DNA from: Lactococcus sp. S-13
Lineage (GTDB): Bacteria > Bacillota > Bacilli > Lactobacillales > Streptococcaceae
Direction: 5' to 3'
Assembly: GCF_004210295.1 (NCBI RefSeq)
Contig: NZ_SDAK01000001.1
Location: 682,001-746,000 of the forward strand
DNA: 64,000 bases
Below the pieces are notes generated by a model, which saw only the letters and a program-made list of their open reading frames with translations, was not told where the DNA came from and did not search any database. This document shows positions 18,337 through 28,232 of this stretch, piece after piece. Both the position numbers and the translations under genes were made by a program. Each line of letters starts with the position of its first letter. The first letter of the stretch is position 1.

Positions 18337-18993
18337 CTAGGGTTGTTTAGGTTGAAATTTTGCTTCCAAACGGTAAATCACTTGCCCTTTTTTAGAAAAT
18401 TTTTGCTCGTATTCGGTCATGACGTTGAGTGGGGCAAAGGCTTCATCTTGATGCAAGTCCAACCAAACTTTTTTCAATTCCATGCCGTAATTTGCCAATG
18501 AAACTAAAGAGTACTCAAAAAGCCCACGGTTGTCTGTTTTAAAATGAATTTCACCCTCTGAGCGCAAAATTTTCTCGTAAGTTTCCAAGAAAGATTTGTA
18601 AGTCAAACGACGTTTTTCATGACGTCCTTTTGGCCAAGGATCAGAGAAATTCAGATAAACTTGATCAATTTCCCCGTCCTCAAAATATTCGCTGAGGCTA
18701 GCGCCGTCAACCAGCATCATCTGCACATTTGGCAGACCGGCTTCGATGGCTTTGTCCAAAGCGTATGACAAGACCGACAGCTGCATATCAATCGCAATAT
18801 AATTGATTTCTGGGTGCAGAGCGGCCATGCCAGTGATGAAAGCTCCTTTGCCGCAACCGACTTCGATATGAATCGGATGATGATTTCCAAAGCGTTCTGA
18901 CCAGCGACCTTTAAAGTCGGCTGGATTTTCAACAACAATATGTGCGTTTTCAGCAAGCATTTCGCCTGCTCCTTTACGATTTCTGACGCGCAT
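18337..18993 (-). CDS. trmB: tRNA (guanine-N7)-methyltransferase TrmB
   Basis: A 218-residue methyltransferase that makes m7G46 in tRNA. The SAM site is [11 protein letters not shown] (about 42-52) and the family signature [16 protein letters not shown] lies near 118-133. Length is standard. It is followed by nrdR; its own stop overlaps a degenerate copy of the dispersed repeat (18325-18340). In streptococci trmB follows ccrZ, and the same order is seen here. Confidence 0.97.
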   Translation of the reverse strand: MRVRNRKGAGEMLAENAHIVVENPADFKGRWSERFGNHHPIHIEVGCGKGAFITGMAALHPEINYIAIDMQLSVLSYALDKAIEAGLPNVQMMLVDGASLSEYFEDGEIDQVYLNFSDPWPKGRHEKRRLTYKSFLETYEKILRSEGEIHFKTDNRGLFEYSLVSLANYGMELKKVWLDLHQDEAFAPLNVMTEYEQKFSKKGQVIYRLEAKFQPKQP

Positions 18994-19025
18994 TTTTACC
19001 TCAATTTAATTTTTCTCGTTACTTT

Positions 19026-19152
19026 TTTACTGACGGACTGCTTTTTTTGCTGACGGAAATTTTCGTCAGCAAATTCTCTCGTTTTCAAAGTTTCTTTTTT
19101 TCGTCAGCAATTTTTCAGCTGGCAAAATTCACTTTTCGTCAGTAAATTCTCT
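19026..19152. repeat. Cluster of five dispersed-repeat copies between ccrZ and trmB
   Basis: CTGACG cores at 19030-19035 and 19050-19055 and CGTCAG cores at 19064-19069, 19102-19107 and 19137-19142. CGTCAGCAAATTCTCT (19064-19079) and CGTCAGTAAATTCTCT (19137-19152) are close to the consensus. The 19050 and 19064 copies face each other as an inverted pair. The 218-base gap (18994-19211) holds no gene. Confidence 0.85.
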
Positions 19153-19211
19153 TATTTGACAAGGCTTAGATAAGCCAAAAAATAGGAAGGACAATTCCCT
19201 AGCCTATTTTT

Positions 19212-19985
19212 TTAAAATATTTTACAAAATTGACGAAGTCCCAAGATTTCTTGATTGACTTCTTTCATTTTTTTCCGCGACAAATATTCTGCAATTTGGC
19301 GCAAGAAAGAAAGCTTTCCATACCAAGCCACTTTTTTCATTAACTCAGAATGGGGGCGAACTCCCGATGTCATTAGCCATAAGCTCCATTTTTCAGGCTT
19401 GATATAGTGCGACAAAACGTGCGCCATATCTACCATCGCATCTGACAAAAAGACGGTATCCCAATCCACCAGATAAATTTTACCTGTTTTATCGTCTACC
19501 AGCCAATTTTTATGATTGACATCGCCATGAACCACGACCACTTCTTCCTCTTGTAAAGTCGGAATCTGCTGACGCATCTCCTCAATAATCTGTGATAAGA
19601 AATGGTTGGTTTGCAAAGCTTCAGTATTTTTCACACAATCCTCAAGAAGTTGCTCAGGCGAAATCACCTGACTGCCCAACTTCTTGTAAGATTCCACCAA
19701 TTTTTTTGACCCATGTAAATGCGCCAAAACATGATTGATTTGGGTGTCTTCCATGTCCTCAGAACTCAAAGTATGTCCATCAATCCAAGGTTGAGCAGAT
19801 AAGGTGTCTCCTTCAGCAGTCCGTTTCGTCCATAAGACTTTCGGCGTAATGCCTTCGAGATAAATGCTCGCCAAAAAAGGACTCCCGTTTTTTTTAATAA
19901 AAACACGTTCCTCGTCACTTTTTCCAGAAAAAGCATTTCCTGAACCGCCTTTAACCGGCGTCATGTCCCAATGTGCTGGCATCAC
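19212..19985 (-). CDS. ccrZ: Cell-cycle regulator CcrZ (choline-kinase-like phosphotransferase)
   Basis: A 257-residue kinase-fold protein. Brenner motif HGDVNHKNW (about 173-181) and the metal-binding LVDWDTV (about 190-196) are intact. It is directly upstream of trmB, as in pneumococcus, where CcrZ links division-site assembly to DnaA-driven replication start. The CcrZ call rests on family plus this synteny; the substrate (a nucleoside or sugar in studied members) cannot be told from sequence. It starts at ATG 19985. Confidence 0.85.
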   Translation of the reverse strand: MMPAHWDMTPVKGGSGNAFSGKSDEERVFIKKNGSPFLASIYLEGITPKVLWTKRTAEGDTLSAQPWIDGHTLSSEDMEDTQINHVLAHLHGSKKLVESYKKLGSQVISPEQLLEDCVKNTEALQTNHFLSQIIEEMRQQIPTLQEEEVVVVHGDVNHKNWLVDDKTGKIYLVDWDTVFLSDAMVDMAHVLSHYIKPEKWSLWLMTSGVRPHSELMKKVAWYGKLSFLRQIAEYLSRKKMKEVNQEILGLRQFCKIF

Positions 19986-20045
19986 CCTTATCTCCTCCTC
20001 CCTTTTTTAAAATTGCTGGTTTCATTTGATTACTGCGCTGCAAAA

Positions 20046-20303
20046 TTAAGCGTTAGGATAGTGAATCAAAATAGTTTGTGTCAAAATATCTGCATATTGA
20101 TAAGATTCCGTCGTTTTAGGCCCACGCGCTGGAATATTTTCAATTACAAAATGTGTTGCATAGGCTTCAATCAAATTCACTTGATGACGATTTTCACGTT
20201 TACGACCAAATTGTGAAGTGATTTCAATCGTCTCACCCAAATGAGCGTTCACTTTATCACGAATATCAACGATTTTTCCAACTTCTTGATTTTGATTATC
20301 CAT
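20046..20303 (-). CDS. veg: Veg family protein
   Basis: An 85-residue cytoplasmic protein of the Veg/DUF1021 family, with VNAHLGETIEITSQFGRKR and a SYQYADILTQTILI end. In Bacillus, Veg stimulates biofilm matrix gene expression; in lactic acid bacteria its role is unproven. A longer frame opens with TTG 20315, but GGAGGAAAAA before ATG 20303 sets the start. A 190-base leader separates it from its promoter (extended -10 at 20494-20501). It ends 60 bases before ccrZ. Confidence 0.88.
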   Translation of the reverse strand: MDNQNQEVGKIVDIRDKVNAHLGETIEITSQFGRKRENRHQVNLIEAYATHFVIENIPARGPKTTESYQYADILTQTILIHYPNA

Positions 20304-20493
20304 TTTTTCCTCCAAATAAGACGTAAAAGTCGGATTTCTCCGAACATTTCAGTCTTTAACATCAATTTTATCCCAGATTTTATCGTTTTCTAAATTTGAA
20401 AATCTAGTTCTTCTGTCTTTCAAAATAAGCCTAGAAGCGCTATACAGCCCTCAAAATCAACTTATTTTTCGCCAGAATTAGACAATTACTATT

Positions 20494-20501
20494 ATTATAA
20501 C
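20494..20501 (-). promoter_or_regulatory. Extended -10 promoter for veg
   Basis: TGTTATAAT on the minus strand (TATAAT at 20494-20499), just after the helicase gene. The 190-base leader has small hairpins, e.g. CGGAGAAATCCG near 20335-20346, of unknown role. Confidence 0.6.
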
Positions 20502-20520
20502 ACGAAACAGCATGAAAAAT

Positions 20521-21885
20521 CTAGTCACCATATCGGCTATCAATACTTGCGAACTTATTATGCTCTTTAATAAAAAGCAATTCCACCGTTCCACGACTTC
20601 CTGAACGGTTTTTTTCAATAATGACTTCGACTTTATTATCTTGTGGCATTTCTTCTTCATCTTCGTCGTCGCCCGCGCGATCATAATAATCATCACGGTA
20701 CAAGAAAGCAACAATATCGGCATCCTGCTCAATTGACCCCGACTCCCGAATATCAGACAAAACTGGTCGCTTATCTTGCCGCTGCTCAACTCCCCGAGAG
20801 AGCTGTGAGAGGGCAATGACAGGCACTTTCAATTCTTTGGCCAAGATTTTCAACTGTCTGGAAATCTCCGAAACTTCTTGTTGGCGATTTTCTCGACCTG
20901 TTCCCGAAATCAACTGCAAATAGTCAATCACAATCAAGCCGAGGTTTTGCGTTTCCTGTGCCAACTTGCGCGAACGCGCTCGAATCTCCGAAATCTTAAT
21001 CCCTGGCGTATCATCAATGTAAATACTCGCCCGTGACAAGGTTCCTGTCGCCATGAAATAATCATTCCACTCTTGGTCATTGAGCTGACCAGTCCGCAGA
21101 TTATGCGAGTCAATGGATCCTTCGGCGGCAATCATCCGACTCACTAAGCTCTCAGCCCCCATTTCCAAAGAGAAAATGGCAACTGTTTTGTCTTGCTTAG
21201 TTCCGATATTTTGCGCGATATTGAGAGCAAAAGCAGTTTTACCCACGGCAGGCCGTGCCGCAAGGATAATCAATTCCTCCTCATGCAGGCCCGTCGTCAT
21301 ATTGTCTAAAGCAGGATAACCTGTGGCAATCCCTGTAATATTGGATTTTTGTTGAGCACGCTGCTCTAAATCATCCATATGAATCGCCAAAACCTCAGAA
21401 ATTTTCTTGAAACCATTGGTATTTCTGCCTTGTTGGACATCAATCAGACTTTTTTCAGCCTGAGCCAAGATATCATCGGCTGGCGAATCTTGTTCGTAAG
21501 CTTTTTCAACGGATTGTGTCAAATGGTTGATGAGCTGACGCAGCAAAGATTTTTCAGCAACAATTTTCGCATAATAAGCCGCATTCGCTGCTGTTGGTGT
21601 CGCTGTGGCAAGTTCGGCAATATAGGCAATCCCACCGATTGTGTCCAGCTCCCCCTGATTTTCCAGATGCGAACGAATCGTTAGCACGTCAATTGCTTCA
21701 CGTGCGTCTGACAATTTTTCCATTGCTCGAAAAATAATTTTATGAGCATTCTTGTAAAAATCATCCGAAGTCAAAAATTCTTTGATTTCAACGAGTCGAT
21801 CGCCATCCAAAAAAACAGCTCCAAGTACTGCTTGCTCAGCAGCTAAATCTTGTGGCGGTGCTTTTATGAGGTCAATTTCGGGCAT
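20521..21885 (-). CDS. dnaC: Replicative DNA helicase (E. coli DnaB type; DnaC in Bacillus naming)
   Basis: A 454-residue hexameric fork helicase. The N-terminal domain (1-150, PPQDLAAEQAVLGAVFLD) mediates primase and loader contact. The RecA-type domain has Walker A AARPAVGKTAFALNIA (about 210), Walker B GLIVIDYLQLI and the SGSIEQDADIVAFLYRD strand with the arginine finger region. Length is standard. It follows rplI by 1 base, as in other Firmicutes, in a gdpP-rplI-helicase unit. Confidence 0.97.
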   Translation of the reverse strand: MPEIDLIKAPPQDLAAEQAVLGAVFLDGDRLVEIKEFLTSDDFYKNAHKIIFRAMEKLSDAREAIDVLTIRSHLENQGELDTIGGIAYIAELATATPTAANAAYYAKIVAEKSLLRQLINHLTQSVEKAYEQDSPADDILAQAEKSLIDVQQGRNTNGFKKISEVLAIHMDDLEQRAQQKSNITGIATGYPALDNMTTGLHEEELIILAARPAVGKTAFALNIAQNIGTKQDKTVAIFSLEMGAESLVSRMIAAEGSIDSHNLRTGQLNDQEWNDYFMATGTLSRASIYIDDTPGIKISEIRARSRKLAQETQNLGLIVIDYLQLISGTGRENRQQEVSEISRQLKILAKELKVPVIALSQLSRGVEQRQDKRPVLSDIRESGSIEQDADIVAFLYRDDYYDRAGDDEDEEEMPQDNKVEVIIEKNRSGSRGTVELLFIKEHNKFASIDSRYGD

Positions 21886-21886
21886 C

Positions 21887-22336
21887 TTAGGCCTCGCTTA
21901 TTTTAACTTTAATCACTGCGGTCACGTCATGATGAAGTTTTACGGGAACATCTTTTGTGCCCAAGGCTTGAATTTTGTTAATCAATTGGATTTTGCGTTT
22001 GTCCACAGGGACATTGTATTGGGCTTTGAGCGCTTTGGCAATGTCTGATTTGTCCACAGCACCAAATGTACGGCCTGTGTCCCCTGTTTTCATCTTGATT
22101 TCAACTACTACATCGTCTTTTTCAAGGGCATTTTTGAGCATTTTAGCTTCAGCAAGGTCTTCTTCTTCTTGACGTTTTTTAGCTTTCTTTTGTGCTTCAA
22201 CGGCTGCAAGAGAAGCGCTTGTAGCAGGTTGTGCTTGTTTTTGCTTAATCAAGAAATTAGCAAATCCTGCTGGAACTTCTTTGACTTCGCCTTTTTTACC
22301 ACGTCCTTTAACATCTTCTAAAAATACAACTTTCAT
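21887..22336 (-). CDS. rplI: 50S ribosomal protein L9
   Basis: A 149-residue protein with the L9 start [21 protein letters not shown] and PAGFANFLI, a long connecting helix (about 45-75) and the C-terminal rRNA-binding domain ([19 protein letters not shown]). It overlaps the gdpP stop by 4 bases and is followed at once by the helicase gene. Confidence 0.99.
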   Translation of the reverse strand: MKVVFLEDVKGRGKKGEVKEVPAGFANFLIKQKQAQPATSASLAAVEAQKKAKKRQEEEDLAEAKMLKNALEKDDVVVEIKMKTGDTGRTFGAVDKSDIAKALKAQYNVPVDKRKIQLINKIQALGTKDVPVKLHHDVTAVIKVKISEA

Positions 22337-24297
22337 TTTTCATTCTCTCTTTCTTTTAACACTTCAATTAAATCTGCTTGAACTTCTTCAATATTTTTTT
22401 CGTAAATCTGCGTGGCGGCATTGTTGAAATGTCCACCTCCACCCATTTTTTCCATAATGGTTTGGACATTGAAGCCATTGCGCGAACGCGCCGATACAGA
22501 AATAAATCCATTAGGATGTTTCGTAATCGTAAAGGAGGCCGAAACGCCTGCCATATCGAGCAAGGTATCTGCGGCTTTGGCGGTCGAAATATTATCATAT
22601 TTCTCATGATTCAAGCCCAATCCCAAAGCAATTCCTGGGGAGATCATTTCTGAATTAAGGACGATTTCATTGACTTTTTTATATTTTTCAAAATCAGTCG
22701 CCATAATCATCTTAATCAAATCATTATCAGCGCCGCGTGAACGCAGGTAAGCTGCAGCTTCAAAGGTTCTAGCTGTCGTTGCTTTGGTGAAATTCTTGGT
22801 GTCCATCTCAATCCCTGCAAGCACTATGCTGGCTTCAATGGTGGACATCTTACGTTGATTATTATCGTGGAACTGCAAAATTTCCACGGTCAATTCACTT
22901 GCCGAGCTGGCTGAGGATTCAATGTATGACAGCAAAGCGTGCTCTGGAAAATCATCGTCACGTCTGTGATGGTCAATCACCACGAGTTTTTCAAATGATT
23001 TATAAAAATCAAGATTGAGGGTTTGACTGGTTTTTGAGTGATCGACCATGATGAGCAAGGAATTTTTCTTTTTCAGGGTTTGGGCTGTTTCCAGACGGAC
23101 AATGTGTGAAAATCCATCTGATGATTCGTTCATTTTATCAATCGCCCGCTGAACATCGGGTAACATTTGTTCTGGATCATAAACCACGAAAGCTTCTTTT
23201 CCAGTCATGTTCGCAAAGGCCTTCATCGCAACTCCAGCACCTAAAGCATCCATGTCAGTGAAACGGTGTCCGACGATGAAAACATCCTCAGCTTCAGCAA
23301 TAATTGTTCGTAGGGCCGTAGAAATCGCCCGCGCTCTAGTCCGACTTTTTTGCGTCCGACTTTCAGAATTTCCCCCAAAATAAACTGGACGAGCTTGGGG
23401 AGTATTTTCACGTAAGACCACTTGGTCGCCACCGCGCACTTGCGCCAACTCAAGATTATTCAAAGCGACGCTACCTATGGTCGGAAAATCATTCCACCCA
23501 TAAGCGACACCAATTGACAAAGTCAATGGAATTTCTTTTTGCGCTGAATTTTCTCTAAATTCTTTGAGAACGATAAATTTATCATTGATCATTTTTTCTA
23601 AAATTCGATAATCACAGAAAAAATAATGACGGCTACTGTTGATTCGACGCAGGTAAACGCCATATTTATCCGCAAATTCTTCCAGAAAACCAGCGATAAA
23701 ACTATTGATTGCGGTGCGACCACTGTCTGTGATCAAATCTGTCGCATCATCATAATTATCCACAGAAATCGCACCAATTACCGCACGACTTCCATTAAAT
23801 TCTGACTTGAAGGTCACTTCTTTGGTTGCATCAATTAGATAAATCAAATTTTTATCAATATCCAATTCAGCAACATATTTTTGCTTTCCAATCGCAATAT
23901 ACTGGTCATCATTGGCGTTTTTCAAAATCCGTTTGATGTCCTCGCGGTTGAGTACTTGGTCATTTCCTTTAAAAATCATATCCACAAAAGGATTAAACCA
24001 CTCTGGTTCAAAATTTTGATTATTAAAACGAATGACCCCTATGGGCATATTGTCCAAGGTTGCATTGAGCGAATTTTCGGCGTCATCATTGATTTTACGA
24101 ATGAAATCATGGCGACGTAGCTGATAATTATGGGCTTGCCCCAACAAAATCATCGTAATCACTACGTTCAAAATAAGCAGATAAATCGTAATTGACCAGC
24201 GAGTCGCCGAAAAAACGACAACCAAACTTTCAATAATTTGGACGATAATCATAATGATAACAATGACAAGCGGTGAAAACCGACGAACAAAGTTCAT
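22333..24297 (-). CDS. gdpP: Cyclic-di-AMP phosphodiesterase GdpP
   Basis: A 654-residue membrane enzyme that hydrolyses c-di-AMP to pApA. Two N-terminal helices (about 8-55) are followed by a PAS domain, a degenerate GGDEF domain (about 170-300) and a DHH/DHHA1 phosphodiesterase domain. Catalytic motifs are [13 protein letters not shown] (about 341-353), [11 protein letters not shown] and [12 protein letters not shown]. All metal ligands are present. It is the first gene of the unit with rplI and the helicase; the overlap with rplI implies coupling. Confidence 0.97.
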   Translation of the reverse strand: MNFVRRFSPLVIVIIMIIVQIIESLVVVFSATRWSITIYLLILNVVITMILLGQAHNYQLRRHDFIRKINDDAENSLNATLDNMPIGVIRFNNQNFEPEWFNPFVDMIFKGNDQVLNREDIKRILKNANDDQYIAIGKQKYVAELDIDKNLIYLIDATKEVTFKSEFNGSRAVIGAISVDNYDDATDLITDSGRTAINSFIAGFLEEFADKYGVYLRRINSSRHYFFCDYRILEKMINDKFIVLKEFRENSAQKEIPLTLSIGVAYGWNDFPTIGSVALNNLELAQVRGGDQVVLRENTPQARPVYFGGNSESRTQKSRTRARAISTALRTIIAEAEDVFIVGHRFTDMDALGAGVAMKAFANMTGKEAFVVYDPEQMLPDVQRAIDKMNESSDGFSHIVRLETAQTLKKKNSLLIMVDHSKTSQTLNLDFYKSFEKLVVIDHHRRDDDFPEHALLSYIESSASSASELTVEILQFHDNNQRKMSTIEASIVLAGIEMDTKNFTKATTARTFEAAAYLRSRGADNDLIKMIMATDFEKYKKVNEIVLNSEMISPGIALGLGLNHEKYDNISTAKAADTLLDMAGVSASFTITKHPNGFISVSARSRNGFNVQTIMEKMGGGGHFNNAATQIYEKNIEEVQADLIEVLKERENEK

Positions 24298-24441
24298 AAT
24301 CGTACTCCTTTTCTCTATTTTAGCACAGCATGGGAGAAACTTAAAGAATCCTTGCGGTTGAGTCGAAGTTTTGCTGAAAATTTACTGACAAATCCTTTAC
24401 TTTTTTACTGACGTAATGGTTTTGACCTCTTTTTATCTGGC

Positions 24442-25152
24442 TTACGAGTTCACTGTTTCCAATTTGGCCGTCACAATTGATGTGACTTTTTCGTCAGCAT
24501 TTTCTCTAGCTTTCGTCAGCATTTTTTTCACTTGCGTCAGCGAATCAGCAAATTCGTCAGCAGCTTGTTGGTTCATACCAAAGCGATTGTCTTTGATGGC
24601 CCAGACTGTTGCACCAGCTGATTTTCCTGCTTGAATTCCTTTTTCAGAATCTTCAATAACCAAGCTTTCACTAGGCTCCACCTGCAACTGGCGCATCGCT
24701 GAAAGATAGATTTCTGGATTAGGCTTAGATTCTTTAAAATCATTTCCCGACAAAATCACATCAAAATAATCCCGCAAGTCATGTGTATCAAGCATCAAGT
24801 TGATATCTGTCATTGAAGAACTGGAAGCCAGTGCAATTTTCAGCCCCGCCATCCGTAGATCATCCAAAAGCGCGCGCACGTCAGGAAATAAAAGTTCTGC
24901 GTAAGGCATCGGATTGGCATTTTTGTAAATCTCATACTCCATTTGAAGTTTTTGAGCTTCGGCCACATCAAAATCTGTCCCCAAAATTCGAGGCCAGATA
25001 TCCTTCATATTTCCACCAATAAAATCACTCGGTTGCAAATGCGCAATCGAAATCTGATGGCTACCAAAAAAATCTTCACGACGTTGCAAATAATAGCGCT
25101 CAGTGTCAACGAGGACACCGTCCATATCAAAAATAATAGCTTTAAATTTCAT
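24442..25152 (-). CDS. HAD-superfamily phosphatase (beta-phosphoglucomutase-like)
   Basis: A 236-residue hydrolase: FDMDGVLVDTE (nucleophile and acid Asp), SSSSM (motif II), KPNPEIYLSAM (motif III Lys) and VIEDSEKGIQAGKSAG (motif IV). The all-helical cap places it with PgmB/phosphatase-type subfamily I enzymes; the substrate is unknown. MKFKAII at 25152 is the start: the -10 box at 25159-25164 lies inside any longer frame. Only 6 bases lie between -10 and ATG, so the mRNA is probably leaderless. The last 25 residues (TQVKKMLTKARENADEKV) are coded by dispersed-repeat sequence and are likely a later extension. Confidence 0.85.
   Translation of the reverse strand: MKFKAIIFDMDGVLVDTERYYLQRREDFFGSHQISIAHLQPSDFIGGNMKDIWPRILGTDFDVAEAQKLQMEYEIYKNANPMPYAELLFPDVRALLDDLRMAGLKIALASSSSMTDINLMLDTHDLRDYFDVILSGNDFKESKPNPEIYLSAMRQLQVEPSESLVIEDSEKGIQAGKSAGATVWAIKDNRFGMNQQAADEFADSLTQVKKMLTKARENADEKVTSIVTAKLETVNS
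24492..24559. repeat. Dispersed-repeat cluster inside the HAD gene 3' end
   Basis: CGTCAGCATTTTCTCT (24492-24507), CGTCAGCATTTTTTTC (24514-24529) and shorter CGTCAG cores at 24534 and 24555. On the minus strand they code RENAD and related residues. Confidence 0.85.
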
Positions 25153-25158
25153 AGCCTT

Positions 25159-25166
25159 ATTATAAC
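25159..25166 (-). promoter_or_regulatory. Extended -10 promoter of the HAD gene, next to the ATG
   Basis: TGTTATAAT (TATAAT at 25159-25164, minus strand). The ATG begins 7 bases after it, so the expected transcription start falls on the start codon. Confidence 0.65.
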
Positions 25167-25264
25167 ACATTTAGTTAAGCGCTGTTTCAGTTGGCAATTT
25201 TTTTTGCTCGACTTTTGCTTTTTTCTTCTTATTTTATAAAAATGATTTTTAAATTCGTTAATTA

Positions 25265-25293
25265 TTGAAAATTATCAGAAAATTAGCTATAAT
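25265..25293 (+). promoter_or_regulatory. Promoter of the aspartate kinase gene
   Basis: TTGAAA (25265-25270), a 17-base spacer, and TATAAT (25288-25293). The leader is only about 30 bases, so there is no room for a lysine riboswitch. Confidence 0.75.
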
Positions 25294-25330
25294 AAATCAA
25301 ATTATAGTTTAGCTAGAAAGGCCATTTGAA

Positions 25331-26683
25331 GTGAAAGTTGCAAAATTTGGGGGATCATCCTTAGCATCAGCGGCACAAATCAAGCGCGTTTTTGATATTG
25401 TCCGCTCAGATAGTAAGCGAAAATTTATTGTCGTTTCCGCACCAGGAAAGCGCTCAAGCGCCGACACAAAAGTCACCGATCGTTTGATTAGCTATTACCA
25501 AGCCTATCAAAAAAATAATCTATCAGAAATCAAGATACAACAAGATTGGATCATTGCACGCTATCAAAATATTTATGAAGATTTGGGATTGACCAGTAAA
25601 ATTCTTGAGGAAATTACTGCAAATATCAAAAATTTGACAGACTTAGCGCTGGATAGTCCTTTTACCTATGATGCTTTTTTAGCTGCTGGTGAGAACAATA
25701 ACGCTAAGCTCATTGCTGATTATTTCACTGCAAATGGGCTTCCAAGTCGCTATGTTCATCCAGCAGATGCAGGGATTCGCGTTTCCTCCGATCCTGGCAA
25801 TGCTCGCCTTTTGAGCGGTGCTTACGAGCAAATCAAATACCTCAACGAGCTTGATGAAACATTGATTATTCCTGGATTTTTTGGAATGACCCTCGATGAT
25901 GAAGTCTGCACTTTTTCACGCGGTGGCTCTGACATCACTGGTTCAATCATTGCTGCTGGAGTCAAAGCAGAACTTTATGAAAATTTCACGGACGTCAACG
26001 GCATTTATTCAGCCCATCCGGGGATTATCAAAAATCCTACACCGATTGCTGAGTTGACCTATCGAGAAATGCGAGAATTAGCCTACGCTGGCTTTTCTGT
26101 GTTGCATGACGAAGCCCTCGTTCCCGCTTATCGCGCGCACGTGCCTTTGGTCATCAAAAATACCAATAATCCTGAACACCCTGGAACACGAATCGTTGTC
26201 CAGCGCCAAACCAAAGGAAAACCTGTTGTTGGTATTGCTTCATCTAGCGAATTTTCTTCCCTCTATCTCAGTAAATATCTGATGAACCGTGAGGTCGGTT
26301 TCGGTAGAAAAGTTCTCTCTGTTTTAGAAAATCTCGGTGTACGTTTTGAGCATATGCCAACGGGGATTGATGATATGTCAATCATTATTCGAAGTCGCTA
26401 TCTGACTCAGCCTGTTGCTAAAGCCGTGATTGCCAACCTCACCGAAAGCCTACACCCCGATGAGCTCTACATTGAACGTGATTTTTCAATCATCACCCTC
26501 GTTGGTGAAGATATGAAAGAACACGTTGGGGTGACTGCTCGAGCCTCTGCTGCCTTATCCGAAGCTGGAATTAGTATTGCGATGCTCTCGCAAGGTTCTA
26601 GTGAAGTTTCAGTGATGTTTGTCGTCAAATCAAAGGATGAAGAAAAAGCCCTTCAGGCCATCTACCCTGTCTTCTTTGAATAA
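25331..26683 (+). CDS. Aspartate kinase
   Basis: A 450-residue monofunctional enzyme that phosphorylates aspartate at the start of Lys/Thr/Met synthesis. The kinase domain opens KVAKFGGSSLA and has FSRGGSDITGS (about 196-206) and FTDVNGIYSAHP. Two C-terminal ACT domains (about 310-450, VGVTARASAALSEAGISIAML) point to feedback control. The start is GTG 25331 with AAAGG 9 bases upstream. It is a single gene with its own promoter and a terminator shared with the flotillin gene. I cannot tell which isozyme (lysC or thrA-type) it is. Confidence 0.95.
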   Translation: MKVAKFGGSSLASAAQIKRVFDIVRSDSKRKFIVVSAPGKRSSADTKVTDRLISYYQAYQKNNLSEIKIQQDWIIARYQNIYEDLGLTSKILEEITANIKNLTDLALDSPFTYDAFLAAGENNNAKLIADYFTANGLPSRYVHPADAGIRVSSDPGNARLLSGAYEQIKYLNELDETLIIPGFFGMTLDDEVCTFSRGGSDITGSIIAAGVKAELYENFTDVNGIYSAHPGIIKNPTPIAELTYREMRELAYAGFSVLHDEALVPAYRAHVPLVIKNTNNPEHPGTRIVVQRQTKGKPVVGIASSSEFSSLYLSKYLMNREVGFGRKVLSVLENLGVRFEHMPTGIDDMSIIIRSRYLTQPVAKAVIANLTESLHPDELYIERDFSIITLVGEDMKEHVGVTARASAALSEAGISIAMLSQGSSEVSVMFVVKSKDEEKALQAIYPVFFE

Positions 26684-26684
26684 G

Positions 26685-26709
26685 AAAAAAACAGCCTAGG
26701 CTGTTTTTT
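26685..26709. terminator. Bidirectional terminator between aspartate kinase and flotillin genes
   Basis: AAAAAACAGC and GCTGTTTTTT flank CTAG; there are A/T runs on both sides and convergent genes end on each side. Confidence 0.9.
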
Positions 26710-28194
26710 TTATTCTGTCTCTACTTTTTTAGAAGTACTAAAATTATCAAGGAGGTCTGGTACATTGATTCCCATTGTATCTAGGACATCAAGGCCTTGT
26801 TTTAGGCTTTCTTGCGACATTCCCAATATTTTCGATGACCCTTCTCCACCATAAATATTGATAGAATCCACTGCTTGCAGATTGCTTGAAACGCTGGCAA
26901 CGATTTGAGGGAGAATCTCAAGTGCCATATTTAATTTGGCGGCATCATTCATTTTTTGCATCGCTTCGGCTTTTTTCTCAATGGCTTCAGCTTCGGCAAG
27001 TCCTTTAAGGCGAATCGCTTCAGCCTCGGCTTTACCAGTCGCTTCTATGGCCGTCGCATCAGCAAGGGCAGTCACTTCTCTTTGCTTTGCATTAGCTCGT
27101 GCTGTGGCTTCAATGGCCGCTGCTTCGGCTTGGGCTCTAACTTCCCGTTCACGCGCGTCGGCTTCGGCTTTAGCAATTTGTGCGGCTTTAGCGGCTTCAG
27201 CAGCCTTTACGACATTGGCTTCATTTTCTTGCGCTTTACGTAAAACTTCTTGGGTTTCAAGATCTGTTTCTCTTTGTTTTTTGATGATTTCGACTTGCAT
27301 TTCTGCTTCAGTCGTTTCTTTTTTAGAAATGGCTTCTTGAATGGCATATGCTTGGTCGGCTGTGGCTTGAGCTTGATCGGCTTTAGCCTTGGCTTCGGCG
27401 GAGGCAATGGATTGTTCTTGTTCGTATTGAGCTAAATTGATTGCTTTTTCTTTTTGAGCATTGGCTACTTGAGTGGCAGCAAGGGCTTCAGCTTTTTGAG
27501 CATCTTGATCTGCAGCAGCTTTTTGAATCCGTGTTTCTTTGTCCGCATTAGCAACGGCAATGGCAGCTTCTTGTTGAACACGTGCCACTTCTTTTGCTCC
27601 CAATGCTTTGATATAATTTTGGTCATCTCGAATGTCATTGATAACGAAAGAGACAATGGATAGACCCATTTTTGATAGGTCTGTCCCCGCTTGTTGTTGG
27701 ACTTCGATTGAAAATTTATTTCGATCTTCAATCAGCTCTGATACGGTCATCGTCCCCACGATTGCCCGCAAGTGTCCTCGAAGTACTTGGTCGGCCATTG
27801 CATCACGTTGTTCGTCTTTTTTACCTAAAAATTGTTCGGCAGCTGTGGCGATATCTTGTAAGGTTGATCCGACTTTAATCATCGCTGTTGCTTCGACTGT
27901 CACGGGAATTTTATCTTTGGAAAGAACTTTTTCGGTCTTAATATCAATCGCTGCAGATTGCAAGCTTAAATAACGCGCATTTTGGAAAATGGGTAAAACA
28001 AACGTTCCTGAACCACGGACAACTTTAAGTTTATTTCCTTGGGAGTCTTTATTAACTCCGCGTGATCCTAAGCCTGAACCATAAACAATCAAGGCTGCTT
28101 GCGGGCCAGATTTTTTGTAGTTTGCTGCAATAATTCCCAAAATGATTAGGACAATAACCACGATGGCAATAACAATAATGTACAGTAGTGACAT
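26710..28194 (-). CDS. Flotillin-family protein (FloT/YuaG-like)
   Basis: A 494-residue membrane scaffold. An N-terminal helix (1-24, LLYIIVIAIVVIVLIILGII) is followed by an SPFH domain (about 45-215) and a long Ala/Glu/Lys-rich coiled coil (about 215-430, repeated AEA, AKADQAQA). The C-terminal part oligomerises. Flotillins organise membrane microdomains and affect fluidity and secretion. It follows an NfeD-like gene by 38 bases, the usual partner (yuaF-yuaG in Bacillus). The Ala-rich coil produces long spurious antisense frames. Confidence 0.92.
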   Translation of the reverse strand: MSLLYIIVIAIVVIVLIILGIIAANYKKSGPQAALIVYGSGLGSRGVNKDSQGNKLKVVRGSGTFVLPIFQNARYLSLQSAAIDIKTEKVLSKDKIPVTVEATAMIKVGSTLQDIATAAEQFLGKKDEQRDAMADQVLRGHLRAIVGTMTVSELIEDRNKFSIEVQQQAGTDLSKMGLSIVSFVINDIRDDQNYIKALGAKEVARVQQEAAIAVANADKETRIQKAAADQDAQKAEALAATQVANAQKEKAINLAQYEQEQSIASAEAKAKADQAQATADQAYAIQEAISKKETTEAEMQVEIIKKQRETDLETQEVLRKAQENEANVVKAAEAAKAAQIAKAEADAREREVRAQAEAAAIEATARANAKQREVTALADATAIEATGKAEAEAIRLKGLAEAEAIEKKAEAMQKMNDAAKLNMALEILPQIVASVSSNLQAVDSINIYGGEGSSKILGMSQESLKQGLDVLDTMGINVPDLLDNFSTSKKVETE

Positions 28195-28232
28195 GATGAA
28201 TTTCCTCCATAAAAATAATTGTAATTTACTTC

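Noticed and set aside
24442-25170. Start at 25170 for the HAD gene (MCYNKAM...)
   Set aside because: That ATG lies upstream of the -10 box, so it would not be transcribed from this promoter.
25171-25330. Lysine riboswitch before the aspartate kinase gene
   Set aside because: The promoter lies at 25265-25293, so the transcribed leader is only about 30 bases.
26936-27435. Long plus-strand frames opposite the flotillin gene
   Set aside because: They are shadows of the Ala/Glu-rich coiled coil; composition mirrors the sense codons.
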